A stretch of 64,000 nt of DNA, from assembly GCF_030463535.1 (NCBI RefSeq), contig NC_132879.1:32421925-32485924 (forward strand), read 5' to 3'. The notes below the pieces were generated by a model, which saw only the letters and a list, made by a program, of their open reading frames with translations, did not search any database and was not told the origin of the DNA. This document shows, piece after piece, positions 1 to 10,989 of the stretch; position 1 is the stretch's first letter; each line of letters begins with the position of its first letter. The stretch is from Salminus brasiliensis. Taxonomy: Eukaryota > Chordata > Actinopteri > Characiformes > Bryconidae. The translations under genes were made by a program, and so were the position numbers.

Positions 1-552
1 AGACTGAACCGGCGGGCAGACAGACACCGTAGGGAGGAAAGATAACCGCGTAGCTTTGTTTCTCTCCCAGAGAGGCGAGCTGAAGGAGTCTAAGAGATGG
101 TCGATAAGGCTGGGCCTCATTCAAATGAGCCACAGCAGCAGGAAAGAAGTGACAGAAGAGCTTTGTTTAGGTACAGGAGCACTGATCCTTCCTTAAGCCT
201 TCAGAACAGGTTGCTGAACAGGTCGCTGGCAGGCGGGAAGCAGAAAGATAGGCTACTCATGTACTGTGATTATACTGGCCTGAGGGTTAACCTAAACTAT
301 TCAGAGGGCTTGCACATTTCTGGCAGCTCTTTGCAGGCATGTGTGTGTGTTTTTTTTTTCTCTACTAGTGCTTCCACACGAGCACGCTGTAAATAACTGG
401 AGAGTATTATATAAGGGCCGTTTCCTGTTTGAGGCCCACTTTTTTTTTCTTTCTTTTTTTTTTATAGAAACACTGCCCGTTGCCCGTTTGCTGGCGGGAG
501 CAGTAATGACACAGAGGCATGACTCTCACTTGAACCTGCTTTTAATCTGGTA

Positions 553-601
553 TTTTTGCCCCTTTTCACATTCTGGGAGAAGTTGTGAAAAGGGGCAAAA
601 A
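553..601. other. 49-nt perfect-arm hairpin (inverted repeat)
   Basis: Two 18-nt arms, TTTTTGCCCCTTTTCACA at 553-570 and its exact reverse complement at 584-601, flank a 13-nt centre in which TTCT/AGAA can pair further around GGG. No mismatch is seen in the arms. It is not flanked by obvious target-site duplications. It could be a short transposon relic, a structured RNA element in ptpn9 intron 1, or chance; length is below a typical pre-miRNA. Confidence 0.7.
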
Positions 602-612
602 AGGTGGTGCCG

Positions 613-653
613 TGACGTCACGCGCTCTACAAGCAGGCGTACAAATGACGTCA
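613..653. promoter_or_regulatory. Pair of full-palindrome cAMP-response elements (CREB/ATF sites)
   Basis: TGACGTCA occurs exactly at 613-620 and again at 646-653, 33 bp apart or about three helical turns. This is the full CREB/ATF consensus palindrome. They lie about 560 bp downstream of the ptpn9 start codon, inside intron 1, so they may serve as an intronic enhancer or mark an alternative promoter. Occupancy is inferred only. Confidence 0.5.
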
Positions 654-1180
654 CTGAGCCCCTGGATCTTCTGGATCCTCAAAAAAAAAAAGAAAAAAGA
701 AAAAAAAAGAACCTTTTTAGCCCCAAAAACATTTTAACAAAAATATAAACACCACAGTCTTCACCAGATCGTTTAGCAGCACAAGTCTGACCCTCCTGCC
801 TGGACGCAGGGAAGCCTCCTTCAGGCTGGGAGGCTTTAGTCTGACAACTTTCTCTTCGCGGAAATATTGCGAAACCAAGCTCCGATTCCTGGTGTTCACC
901 GACCTCTCGCAGACCTGAGGACACTCACCACACACACACACACTCATAGCCTAACTCCAGCGGGGTGAGGTCTGAGCTGCGGTAAAACCTCATCTAGGTG
1001 ACTGGTGTCATCCGGCACTGTCAGATGCGCGTTCACGCGTTCACCGTTAACGTGACCAATCGAGCCCCTCCGTTTTCTAGGAAATCCTTCAGAAGCACCC
1101 CCTGGCCCACTTGTACAGACAGCTCGCTAAATCTACCGTCTCGTTAGCAAACGACACCGCAATGTTTCTGACCCACTTAC

Positions 1181-1213
1181 CTGCTCTTCCTCTGCCGATA
1201 AAGTGGCGGCCAT
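1181..1213 (-). CDS. ptpn9: ptpn9 first coding exon (protein tyrosine phosphatase non-receptor type 9, N-terminus, partial)
   Basis: Read on the minus strand, an ATG at 1213 opens 11 codons, MAATLSAEEEQ, followed directly by a consensus donor (CAG/GTAAGT, intron from 1180 leftwards). The Leu-x-x-Glu-Glu-Glu-Gln pattern matches the start of PTPN9 just before its CRAL-TRIO-N region, and in human this gene is the neighbour of SNUPN on the same strand. PTPN9 (MEG2) is a cytoplasmic tyrosine phosphatase with an N-terminal Sec14-like lipid-binding domain that places it on secretory vesicles. Exon 2 and the rest must lie left of base 1; nothing resembling exon 2 is visible in 1-1180. The context fits: the ATG lies in a CpG-rich, promoter-like stretch. 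The exon is very short, so the call rests on 11 residues, splice phase and synteny together. It could be a chance match, but all three agree. Confidence 0.75.
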
Positions 1214-1391
1214 TCTTCACGTGTGGTCAAATAATTAAGGCACCCGATCTCCCCTTTCCTCCTCCGGTGTGGTCGGTCGGTCGGTCGGTCAGTCGGTCGC
1301 TTGGCCAGCCAGCCAGTCGGTCAGTTCGAGAGGAAAACGACTGAACGTGGATGTCAGGGAAAAAAAACCTGATCACGAAAAAAATATATAG

Positions 1392-1392
<1 letters not shown>

Positions 1393-1426
<34 letters not shown>
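1393..1426. repeat. (TA)n microsatellite
   Basis: An uninterrupted alternating TA array lies about 180 bp upstream of the ptpn9 start codon. Confidence 0.9.
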
Positions 1427-1429
<3 letters not shown>

Positions 1430-1585
1430 CAAATAACCGACGACCTGAATCCCAGATGCACTCAGACCCACACTAGACCCAGTAGTTGCTGATGGCAGTT
1501 AGTAGGCTAGTTAGCCATCGGTACATACAGAGGCACTTACAGCCAATCTGAGGTAAACATCAGCGAGGAAAGTAACAGCGCGCTA

Positions 1586-1629
1586 CCGTTAATCAGCCGT
1601 TAATCAGCCGTTAATCAGCCGTTAATCAG
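1586..1629. repeat. 11-bp tandem repeat, four copies
   Basis: CCGTTAATCAG is repeated four times head to tail without change, in the presumed ptpn9 5' region. Each copy contains a GTTAATCA core resembling a homeodomain (HNF1-like half) site. Function is not shown. Confidence 0.85.
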
Positions 1630-2170
1630 GGCTAGTGCGGCGGATACCGAGAGCAGACCTGGCATCTTGTCTGGGCGAAATTCTGCTGGAATTCAGATGC
1701 GCAGCAGCAGCAGTTTGCTCTCGACCTTCCGTCTCATAATGCCACAGAAAACAACCCCGGAAAGTGTGGGACGAGCTCTCAAAAATCAGACCAGCATCCT
1801 AGTCGGGCCAGCGTCCGCCAGGTCTAACCAAGCTAGTGCTAGCTAGCTAACGTTTGCTGGCGACACCTTAAAAACCTCCAGCTAGCCTGGCCGCGTAGCT
1901 TAGCTAATGTTGCGTTAGCCAAACACAGCGCTCAGCTTCATGGCCCCCCCGTTTTTACAGCGGCTAGATACAGTCGACCCGTCCCACGGCGGGTACAGGC
2001 GAGAACCGACCGTGTCCCTCCGACTCCGAGGCGAATAAAAGTTACTAACACATCTGGACGCCTCTCGTCGCTTTTCGGGCTTTTATCTTTAGTTGGGAAA
2101 TGGAGCTCTGAGGGGGGAAAGCCCAAAGCTTCACACTCCCCCTGCCGGACACACGCAGACACAGCTCCCG

Positions 2171-2176
<6 letters not shown>

Positions 2177-2261
<85 letters not shown>

Positions 2262-2287
2262 CCTCTCCCTTTCCGTCTCTCTGTCCC

Positions 2288-2329
<42 letters not shown>

Positions 2330-2335
2330 CGCTCC
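2177..2335. repeat. (CT)n/(GA)n microsatellite
   Basis: About 160 bp of almost pure CT dinucleotide with a few CCCT/TTCC interruptions between 2259 and 2300. Open frames across it encode only Ser-Leu or Arg-Glu runs and are not genes. It could adopt triplex DNA. Confidence 0.95.
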
Positions 2336-2405
2336 ATTCATAAAAATACCTCCGCCGGACTGAGAGGCTGCTGCGAGCTCAAAGGCTCATCGGCACTATT
2401 CACAG

Positions 2406-2474
<69 letters not shown>

Positions 2475-2479
2475 TTTTT
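2406..2479. repeat. (TA)n array followed by poly-T
   Basis: About 26 TA units run straight into roughly 22 T. This is a compound low-complexity array just outside the CpG-rich ptpn9 promoter. Confidence 0.95.
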
Positions 2480-4890
2480 AAATAATACGACATGTTTTGT
2501 GGGGTTAAAACGGCCTCGAATTGCACCTTAAAGCGAGAAATAGGACGTTTTGCATTAGAGGAAAGAACAGCTAAAAAGCTACAGTGAGAGGACATTTCCT
2601 GTGGGCGGGTCTATATGGTTTGGACCAACATGATTGGTAGATCCGGCACCGCCCACCACTGAGCCCCTCCCCCCGGCTTTGTTTTCACACTGACATCCTG
2701 AAAGAAACATCGACACACAGATCTTCCTCTACATGAAGACACGTCAATCTTCTCATATGTCAATTTAATGTAATATAAAACCCTATAATCTTAAAAGCCA
2801 TTCATCTATAACCACTGAACCCAGTAGGATGAGGAGAAATGTGAGGCTGCCCAGGACGGTTCCCCCGCCTCCCATCACTAAGCACGATGCTAGCCAGTGT
2901 AGCTGCTCAGTCTGTCAGCTGATGTAAATGAATGGGCAGTTGAATGGGCAGTGTTCTCCTCCAAGCATGTTGAGGTGTCCCATGATGCTGGATTAGCATA
3001 TGATGGGAGAGTCCTAGCTAGTAAGAACCAACTGGCAATCACTGAGGAGTGGAATGAGCTCAGTGAGCCAGTCTTCCAGTTCATCGCAGGTTACCACACT
3101 CGCCCGTTCACTCACACCTTGGGGACAGTTTAGCACGGCCAGTTCAATTACCATGTTTTTGGAAGGAGGGAAGGAGGAAATCCACATGGACACAGAGAAA
3201 ACCACCTCACAGTAGCTATTTTTTACAATAGTATTTTGACATTTTAGCCAGAAGTTTGTGGACACAGCTCTATTAGTGTTTGCCTTAAATATCTTTCAAT
3301 TAAAAATTTTGGCCAAATGTTTTGTGAGAAATTTTGACCTAAAAACATCTTTGCAGCCACAAACATTATTATTTTTATCTTCCTCCTACATCCCTCGAAG
3401 TAATGAGGTCATCAGGCAGTTCACCTCCTCACCACCTCCTCTTCTTCCTCCTCCTCCTCCTCTCCAGTGCTATTCAGAGGTTTCTGAGAAGACAGGTGCT
3501 GAGGGTTCCTGGAATGCAACGCATGACCTACACCTTCCATTTCTCTTAAACCACACAGCTGTCAGTTCTCCTGCCGTTAATTGCATGTGCTACAACATAG
3601 TATAAGAGAGAAGGAGCTCAGAGCCAACTGTGTGCCAGCACTGCATTTCACACAGTGGTTCAGTGCCATTGGCCATGCAATTAAAAAGAAAATAGGGCCA
3701 TTCTGGCTTTCCCTTTTTAGCCTTTTTCTACTTTCACACTAGCATGATGTGTGTTCATTAAAGCTCATCGCACATTTGGCAAAAATACAAAGTGATTGAC
3801 TGATAAGCCACTTTTGCAGCCCATTGCCATCCAAAGCACAAGAGGAAAAAAACAATTCTGGTATGTCTCAATCAAAATCCTGACTTGGCCAGAGCTCCTC
3901 CAAAGAGATGCTCAGGACTGATCTTCAGTTATAAGAATTGGTTGGTTTTCTGCTAGGTGGAACAACCAGTTTTGAAATGGAGGGGACAAGTACTTTTACT
4001 TTTGTTACACTGTTGTAAAGCCTGTTGTTTCTGTTCTACTCATATTTAAAATGGTCATCTGAATCAATTTAGCGTTTTCACAGCAGAGTATGAAGTTTTG
4101 TAGGTCTTGGGCTCACCTAGCCAGTTGACTTAATGTAAATAACAGCTCTTTCTGTGGTCAACTGCCTTGTTCTCCAAATTAAATACACAAGATTAGAGGC
4201 ACTCTGGAAAAAAAAGAAGTGGAAAATGCTGCAACAGCAACAAAAGTTACCCAAAAACAAGGTTAAAGCGGTTTCGTCAGAGCAGCGAGAGGTGTGTGGT
4301 TTTAGAAGGGTTTTGGTATTAGTCACTATCTGCTTTCCAGGAACACACAGCGGCCATCAGGTTAAACCCACTGCTCGTAAAACAGCCAGTTGTTTTGAAG
4401 GTGGCTATGAAGGTGTTAGATAGTCAGAGTAGAGTTATATCTGAAGACAGGTAAGCACACAATCTAATGACTAATATGTCAGCTTGTACAATAGTCTTCG
4501 TAATGGAAACCAGACTAAACGTAATAGATATCCATCATCCATACAGCCAATATGTCAGCAGGAAGCAAGCTGATGCAAAATGATTGCTACTGTACCTCTT
4601 AACGAAGGTAAGAGAGTGACGGCCATGCAAGTGAAACTAGAACAAGTTTTACAGTTTACAGTTTTACATTTTACTTCCAGTTCTCAGCCCATGCCTCAGA
4701 ATGAGTTTGTTCAGCAAACTGTGGTTTGCATACAGCAGGGTTTTCTGCTGTTCCAGATTACTCTTGCAGAACCTGACACAAAAGAAACCCACTAGTCTGG
4801 AAATAGCATTCATTTTAATCAGTGCATACATTTCAAATACAGAAAACACAACAACAAAAAACATCCAACATTTCACCATCAGTAAAATTA
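2480..4890. other. Intergenic region between ptpn9 5' end and snupn 3' end
   Basis: No exon is supported. The stretch is AT-rich with a degraded copy of an abundant fish dispersed repeat (about 3085-3215) and a short CTC-rich run near 3435. Open frames are short and show no family resemblance. Confidence 0.6.
3085..3215 (+). repeat. Degraded teleost dispersed repeat (copy A)
   Basis: The segment resembles 41460-41600: both have a TTCACTCACACCTTG block, a CATGGCC/CACGGCC-AATT block, a CCATGTTTTTGG or similar block, GGAGG-rich text and an ACATGGACA block in the same order. This pattern is widespread in fish genomes. Its class is not assigned here. Confidence 0.5.
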
Positions 4891-4891
4891 A

Positions 4892-5868
4892 TTTATTAAT
4901 AGGACCTACAAATTATACATCACACTTAAAAAAAGTACCAAACTCATAAGCTTCCTTCTGTCGTGAAATTTACAAGTCTGGTGCATGGAGCCTAAATTTA
5001 AAAGTTAATCTAAAATATAATAATGGTCTACAGTTCGTGCAAGAAGTCACCCGTCAAGCAACATTTGCATGCTTGCAGAATGATTTTGTGTGATTTCTGC
5101 TTTCTCCAGTAGACAGTAGATTATAAGCCAAGACAAGTTCTGTTTTCTTCGCTTCTCCAACTTTGCACTGGGGTTATAAGGTTATTCACCTAATGATGCA
5201 AAGTGTAATAGCGTCCACTTCGCACAATGCAAAACGTTGCAGCAATTTCATCAAATCATAGTTTTAGTAATACGTATAGATCTGAAGATGACTGCATGAA
5301 ATCTCCAGACAATAATTACTGGGACGAATCCATTTCTAACAAAAATGGATTAGTAACTATGTGCTACAGAAAAAGAGTAAACTCAAAACCTGTCTTTGGA
5401 ACAACCACGGGGAAAGTGGAAAATCAGATATGGCCAAACAGCCTCTTTAAAATGAAGTAGTGAAGTGCAACATTCCTCCATAAGAAATATAGAGCGTAGA
5501 ACTTAGCTCCCCATTCTTCCTTCTGTGTATGTCACAAGAATTTGGCTCAACAGTGGGCCATGCTCCCAAACCTGCCAGCAACTAGTCAATCCTGACCATC
5601 AAATTCATTTCATCATCAATTCTGAAGGCCCCATACATAGTTTGGAGTCTCCAGATAGGAGGCAGAACAAAGACTGTGCTTCAGAGTCAAATGGAGCAAA
5701 TCTAGCCTCAACTTAGCAGGGATTCCAAAATCCCCAGCACATTGCAAGCCATAAATCCTCAAAAAAACCCAGTTTGACGAAATCCACAACTTCTCTGCGG
5801 CATACCAAAACGCTGGGTTTAAAAGAACTTCCTGTCCTACAGCAGTGCTCATGTCAGGTCTCTACTCA
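4892..5868 (-). other. snupn: Putative snupn 3' UTR
   Basis: The stretch runs from the snupn stop codon to a minus-strand AATAAA (TTTATT on plus at 4892-4897), the clearest polyadenylation hexamer downstream of the stop. About 0.97 kb. Open frames inside it have no recognisable product. The end point is inferred from the hexamer alone. Confidence 0.4.
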
Positions 5869-8800
5869 TCAGGTTTCCATGCCCTCTCTTTGGTTGCTAG
5901 TTGTCTGGTTCTCTGGCGTGGAGAGATGTTCTAACTCATATCTGCCGTTCTCTGCAGGCCGAACCTCAGTGGACGTCTTCTTGTGCTCCCGAATCTGCTG
6001 CATTTGATGGCTGGCATAGTCAGGCTTGGTAGTGAGGGGACACTGTGGCACCTCAATGCCTAAGATGTCTGCCACCATGTAGGGCCTGAGCCAGCCCACC
6101 AGAGGGGTGCTTCCTGGGGTGTAATGGGTCTCACGGTGGTAGAAGAGGAGGCCATCCACCTAGAAAAGGAATTGAGAGAAAGTGAGTAAATAAACAAATA
6201 TATACATAACATAAATGAATAAGGTCAAGAATCTCTGTAAATCTGACTGTAAAAGACTGTAAAAAAGTTAACTGTTACAATCAGAGCTAGACTGAATCTG
6301 TGAACATAGAATAAAAATTTCACAATTTTCTCCTTAAATATCACTATTGTACATTAAAATAGTATATAAAATAACTGCTCTTACATTGAAGCTATAGTCA
6401 TGGGCCAGGGCCTTTTGGATGGATTCTGTTGAGCAGCTGATGCTGTTCAGATTAACAAAACGAAACTGCAAAAAGTTACAGAAACAGAAAAACAAATTAG
6501 TACATTTATTCAAATATATATTTTAAAAATGTATTTAACACAAAAGATGCACTTACAGGATTTCGTTTGCCAACCTCTGATAGTCCTTCTACTTCTTCAG
6601 CTTTGGACTGCAACCAGTAGAATCTGAACTCCGTCTATAACATAACAATTCTCTGTTACTTCACTCTCTTTAAATTAGTTATCAAGCATGCCCCATTAAT
6701 ACCGATTACCCATTTTTAAATAACAGTGTAAAAAGCAGCAATAATTGAATTCAGGATCACAGGACTCACAGGACAGTCATATACAGGATGTCCCCTCCAG
6801 CACATCACATCCAGGATATAGTAGGTTCTATCCAATTCACTATAAATGCAGTCTAGGATAGTATAATCTGTAGGGATTAGAGATCAAAGTCTGATTACCA
6901 CAAGATATAAATATATGGTACATGTAAAACCATTAGGTTTCAGGCTTCAAGCTCTGATTTGTACTAACCTTTCCCCATGGCAGAGTTGTGCCTGTTTCCT
7001 CCTGGTAGCAAAGAGGGAAAGCGATTCACACAGTACCCACTTTTAGTGTATGATGCCGTGGAACCCTGTTAAATATCAAAAATGCAGTGAGAATATTAAA
7101 GAGTATTATAGCTGGGCTTCCTTAAAATATTCAGCTCTGGCATTTTTTTTATTATTTTAGTGCCAAAACCTGCACCTGTTTTTTTATTCCCCTCACATAC
7201 TTTTATTTTGTGGTTTAATGTACTGGTGAGCTTAAACATCAGGATCACTCATAAATTAAGCAAATAACATGGGTTATTTTGTAACAATGGTGCACGTAAA
7301 TATCTAGGATATGTACGAACGACGGCAACTGAACAGTCAGTTCTCATTCTTGGAAAAACTGATTTCAGAAGACCTTAGAGACTTTGTGGGGGGCTCTTGG
7401 TCAGCAAGGCTCTCTAATATGTAAGGGCAGAGTGACCACGCTAGCCCCGGTCCACCATTGAAACCAACTACAATAGCTAGGAAAGTGTCTGGGTGGGATC
7501 TTGGAGCAATGGAGGGAGGCTGCCTGGTCATGATGTGTCAAAACAACAAGTTTGAGCAGCAGTGGTTCCGCCTCACAACTCCAGAGGATGTTTTGATGCC
7601 AGATACTACAGGGCTATGTGTGCACACAATCAAACTGATCATCTCACAGTGTATTCTGTAATTATCGAGTCAAAAGGGTTATCGAGAATTTTCACTGCAT
7701 AAAAATGTCTTTGGCAAGATCAAGGATTTATTTAGGAACCCTTTTTTGTGCTAGAATACCTCCCATTTTCCTGTCTTATTTTAGGTGGTTTTCCTGCTAG
7801 GCATCACTCGTTACCATCATCAAATCTATATGTATGGGCATATAGAACAGTGGGCAGTATAGATATAAATGAGGCCAACAGAGATTGTTAAAGTTATTTG
7901 AAGGATTTTTACAGACACTACACTGTTCTTCACAATGCTTTCCATTGCAGTCGCATAATTCAGAAACACTGACAGGCCCAAACCTTAGATGCAACAACAA
8001 GGGAGCGCTTGCCGACAGGACAGACCACCAGCAGCCAATCAGCGCCAAGATCCGCAGGCACATCCACCAACCACTCTGACAACATCAGCTGTAAGGACAG
8101 TAGAATGCATAATGAGGAGAAATACCATAAACGAATGAATGAAGCACACAGACTATTACATTAGCCTGTAGCTCCAGTGCAAATCTAAAAAACATATGTC
8201 ATGGCTGATTGACTACATTTGTAGAAACTGAGTAAAGTATTGCAGCTCCTGTGTGAAGTAAGAGGTTGCCTTTAGTCAAATTGCACATTTTGTTGGCACC
8301 TTACAGACTTGGTAAAAAACCCTTTAACACCCCCACAGCTTACAATACATTTTGTAGCCAGATTAACATCTTTCACCTCTTATAGTTGAACATTTCACAT
8401 TGGAAACAGTGTGCCACATTCTTGACTAAGCTAAATCTTCAACGCTGGTGCTTGGCAGTCACATGGCCATAGCCATACCAACATATGAACAGGTATTAAG
8501 TACCTTTGTTTTCATATACAGTGGGGGCAAAAAGTATTTAGTCAGCCACTGATTGTGCAAGTTCTCCTACTTAGAAAGATGAGAGACGTCTGTAATTTTC
8601 ATCACAGGTACACTTCAACTATGAAAGACAAAATGAGAAAAAAAGTCCAGGAAAGCCCACTGTAGGATTTTATGTGTAAGAATGTATGTGTAAATTATGG
8701 TGGAAAATAAGTATTTGGTTAATAACAAAAGTTCATCTCAATACTTTGTAACATAACCTTTGTTGGAAATGACAGAGGTCAAACGTTTCCTGCAAGTCTT

Positions 8801-10989
8801 CACAAGGTTTGCACACACCGTTGCTGGCATGTTGGCCCATTCCTCCATGCAGATCTCCTCTAGAGCAGTGATGTTTTGGGGCTGTCGCTGGGCAACAAAG
8901 ACTTTCAACTCCCTCCACAAATTTTTTATGGGGTTGAGGTCTGGAGACTGGCTAGGCCACTCCAGGACCTTGAAATGCTTTTTACAGAGCCATTCCTTCA
9001 TTGCCCGAGTAGTGTGTTTGGGATCATCGTCAACCTCTGTGTAGTTCTGGAATTTTTGTTCACCGTTCTCATGATCATTTTGATCCCATGGGATGAGATC
9101 TTGCGTGGGCCCCCAGATCGAGGGAGATTATCAATGGTCTTGTATGTCTTCCATTTTCTTACAATTGCTTCCACAGTTGATTTATTCACACCAGCCTGCT
9201 TGCCTATTGCAGGTTCACTCTTCCCAGCCTGGTGCAGGTCTACAATTTTCTTCCTGGTGTCCTTTGACAGCTCTTTGCTCTTGGCCATGGTTAAGTTTGG
9301 AGTCTGACTGTATGAGGCTGTGGACAGGTGTCTTTTATACAGATAACGAGTTCAAACAGGTGCCATTAATATAGGTAACGAGTGGAGGACAGAAGAGCTT
9401 CTTAAAAAGGAAGTTAAAGGTCTGTGAGAGCCAGAAATCGTGCTTGTTTGTGGGTGACCAAATACTTATTTTACACAATAATTTACAAAACAAATCTTTA
9501 AAAATCTACAATGTGATTTCCTGGATTTTTTTTCTCATTTTGTCTCTCATAGTTGAAGTGTACCTATGATGAAAATTACAGACCTCTCTCATCTTTCTAA
9601 GTAGGAGAACTTGCACAATCAGTGGCTGACTAAATACTTTTTGGCCCCACTGTATTTAGACAGTTACTTAGAGGAGCCCATGATTGATGAGTACAAGAGA
9701 ATTTATGAAGCCTGGACATCTGATTTAGCTGACAGTTCCTAATTACCACTGGTGACATGACTGAGGCTTTGCCACAACCATGTTCTGAGACTTTATCAAA
9801 TATTATTATTACTTTTAAATTATTAAAGATGGTTTAACTGCATCCTTTGAGAAATGCTGCTTTAAGACTGTTTATTTGCATAAGACCGTATTTCTTACTA
9901 CCTGAACAGTACTGTAAACAGTAGCCTTACCACTTTGCAAACACTCAACACATTTACTACATTCTGACCTGATTGGCGTAATGCTTTGGCAACTTTTTCC
10001 GTTGCTCAACCTCCATCCCCTCATCTTCTGCCTCATCTTGCTGCTGGTTCTTCAAAGTCTTCTCCTCCTCCTCCTCATCACTGTCCGCCCCCGTCCAGTC
10101 CCCATCTGCCAAACGCCGGGCATGATTCACGTAGTTCAGCCTTTTCCTATGAGTACAACAAACTCAATTTAGAAGAGGTCTCCATTACAAAACAAACAAA
10201 AAAAAAACCCAACAACATCTACACCATATAGTACCGAGTTTCTACTCAGACCTCCAAAGTTAGCTGTCTACTTATCTGATCCATGTTAATTTCATAGACA
10301 CAGCACAGACAGCACTGCTGACACTAATATGGCAACCAGGGGCCAATGTTTAACTTTTTTTCCCCTTTATAAAATGTTAATTATAAATTTAAAGTCTATA
10401 GCTGCATCTATTATGGACAAATCACATTTATGTGTATAGGGTTTGGTAAAAAGTGCAGTAAAACGACTAAGATGCAGATATTTCAGTGCAGTAACCCTGT
10501 GTCACCTAATCATTGTGCTATCTGGAGAAAAATAAAAACACTCATGCCATCACTATGCATCTCTAGCCGCTCAATGTATCCAGGTTTCTCAACATCTCTG
10601 TCAGTTACCTGAGCATATTTGTTCATGCATAGTAACCATACATGCCTGTGGTTGGAGCACTGTAATCACATAATACACATAATGACAACATACAAGTACA
10701 CATGACAAAGACATATCACACACACTATATCACACTGGCTGTGTGCAGACAACACCACTCAGTAGCTAGACGTTATCTGGTGTTCCTGCTGAACAGATCG
10801 TCATATATCTAAAGTGCAAGAGTAACTTTACTCTTTCTGTAGCTCCAGGAACCTCCTGCGCCGTTCATTCTGCTCTAGCGCGCTGTATCTGCCCTTGTAC
10901 TGAGCCAAGCGGGGATGGGGGGCCGACGTGCTGTTGGCCTCTCCAGAGACAGAGAAGCTGGAGGACAGGGCTTGAGTCAGGGCATCCAT
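5869..10989 (-). CDS. snupn: snurportin-1 (nuclear import adaptor for m3G-capped snRNPs), complete, 8 coding exons
   Basis: Exons on the minus strand: 10832-10989, 9969-10146, 7984-8088, 6969-7065, 6770-6867, 6557-6634, 6385-6465, 5869-6159; every border is GT/AG and the joined frame is open for 361 residues (human about 360). Snurportin-1 binds the trimethylguanosine cap of U snRNPs and links them to importin-beta. Residues 1-65 form the importin-beta-binding segment (conserved APHPRL and the basic NERRRR near 41-46). An acidic linker (DSDEEEEE, then [10 protein letters not shown]) follows. The cap-binding domain starts at LPKHYANQ; Leu115 (in LMLSEW) and Trp288 (in LVGWLRPYM) correspond to the human cap-stacking Leu104 and Trp276. 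The C-terminal part keeps PLTTKPDYA and YELEHLSTP. The ATG at 10989 has a strong context (GCCACAATGG); an acceptor-like TTGTAG at 10998 suggests a non-coding first exon further right. Intron 2 carries a Tc1 element. Confidence 0.97.
8738..9001 (-). pseudogene. Tc1-like transposase C-terminal fragment
   Basis: It encodes the end of the catalytic domain: [16 protein letters not shown], the block around the third catalytic acid, then a helical tail to the stop. It is offset in frame from the N-terminal fragment across the deletion joint. Confidence 0.85.
8998..9288 (-). pseudogene. Tc1-like transposase N-terminal fragment
   Basis: The frame encodes the DNA-binding half of a Tc1 transposase (two helix-turn-helix motifs, then a GRPR-like RSGGPRKIS). 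After about residue 70 similarity fades where an internal deletion joins it to the C-terminal part at about 9000. Remnant only. Confidence 0.85.

Larger units (their letters stand above)
1..1180 (-). other. ptpn9: ptpn9 intron 1, 5' part
   Basis: This stretch follows the donor of the first ptpn9 coding exon and continues past the left edge. It contains homopolymer T and A runs (around 350, 440-470 and 681-708), a long perfect hairpin (553-601), two cAMP-response-element palindromes (613-620, 646-653) and a short AC run near 930. No exon is recognisable. Confidence 0.5.
1214..2340 (-). promoter_or_regulatory. ptpn9: ptpn9 promoter / CpG-rich 5' region
   Basis: The region right of the ptpn9 start is rich in CpG compared with the AT-rich flanks. 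It holds GGTC/GTCG repeats (1271-1325), an AT array (1393-1426), four 11-bp tandem copies of CCGTTAATCAG (about 1586-1629), TAGC-rich clusters (1485-1520, 1830-1920) and a long CT array (about 2177-2330). Transcription would run leftwards. No TATA box is evident; the transcription start is not determined. Confidence 0.5.
8519..9652 (-). mobile_element. Tc1/mariner-type DNA transposon, internally deleted, in snupn intron 2
   Basis: Terminal inverted repeats of about 135-140 bp begin CAGTGGGG and differ at only about five positions; the target TA flanks both ends (8517-8518, 9653-9654). Length is 1134 bp against about 1.6 kb for full elements. On the minus strand, 9288-8998 encodes the N-terminal paired-like HTH part of a transposase (starts [19 protein letters not shown], with [14 protein letters not shown]). 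The frame at 9001-8738 encodes the C-terminal end with the [11 protein letters not shown] motif. The catalytic centre between them, including the first two acidic residues, is missing, so the copy cannot encode an active enzyme. It lies in the same orientation as snupn, between coding exons 2 and 3. Confidence 0.92.

Noticed and set aside
97-748. Two overlapping plus frames near the left end
   Set aside because: No family resemblance, cross homopolymer runs, and lie antisense in ptpn9 intron 1.
2045-2485. Open frames of Arg-Glu or Ser-Leu runs
   Set aside because: They translate a CT/GA dinucleotide array; no protein composition or splice context.
8876-9307. 143-codon plus-strand frame
   Set aside because: Antisense shadow of the Tc1 transposase fragments.
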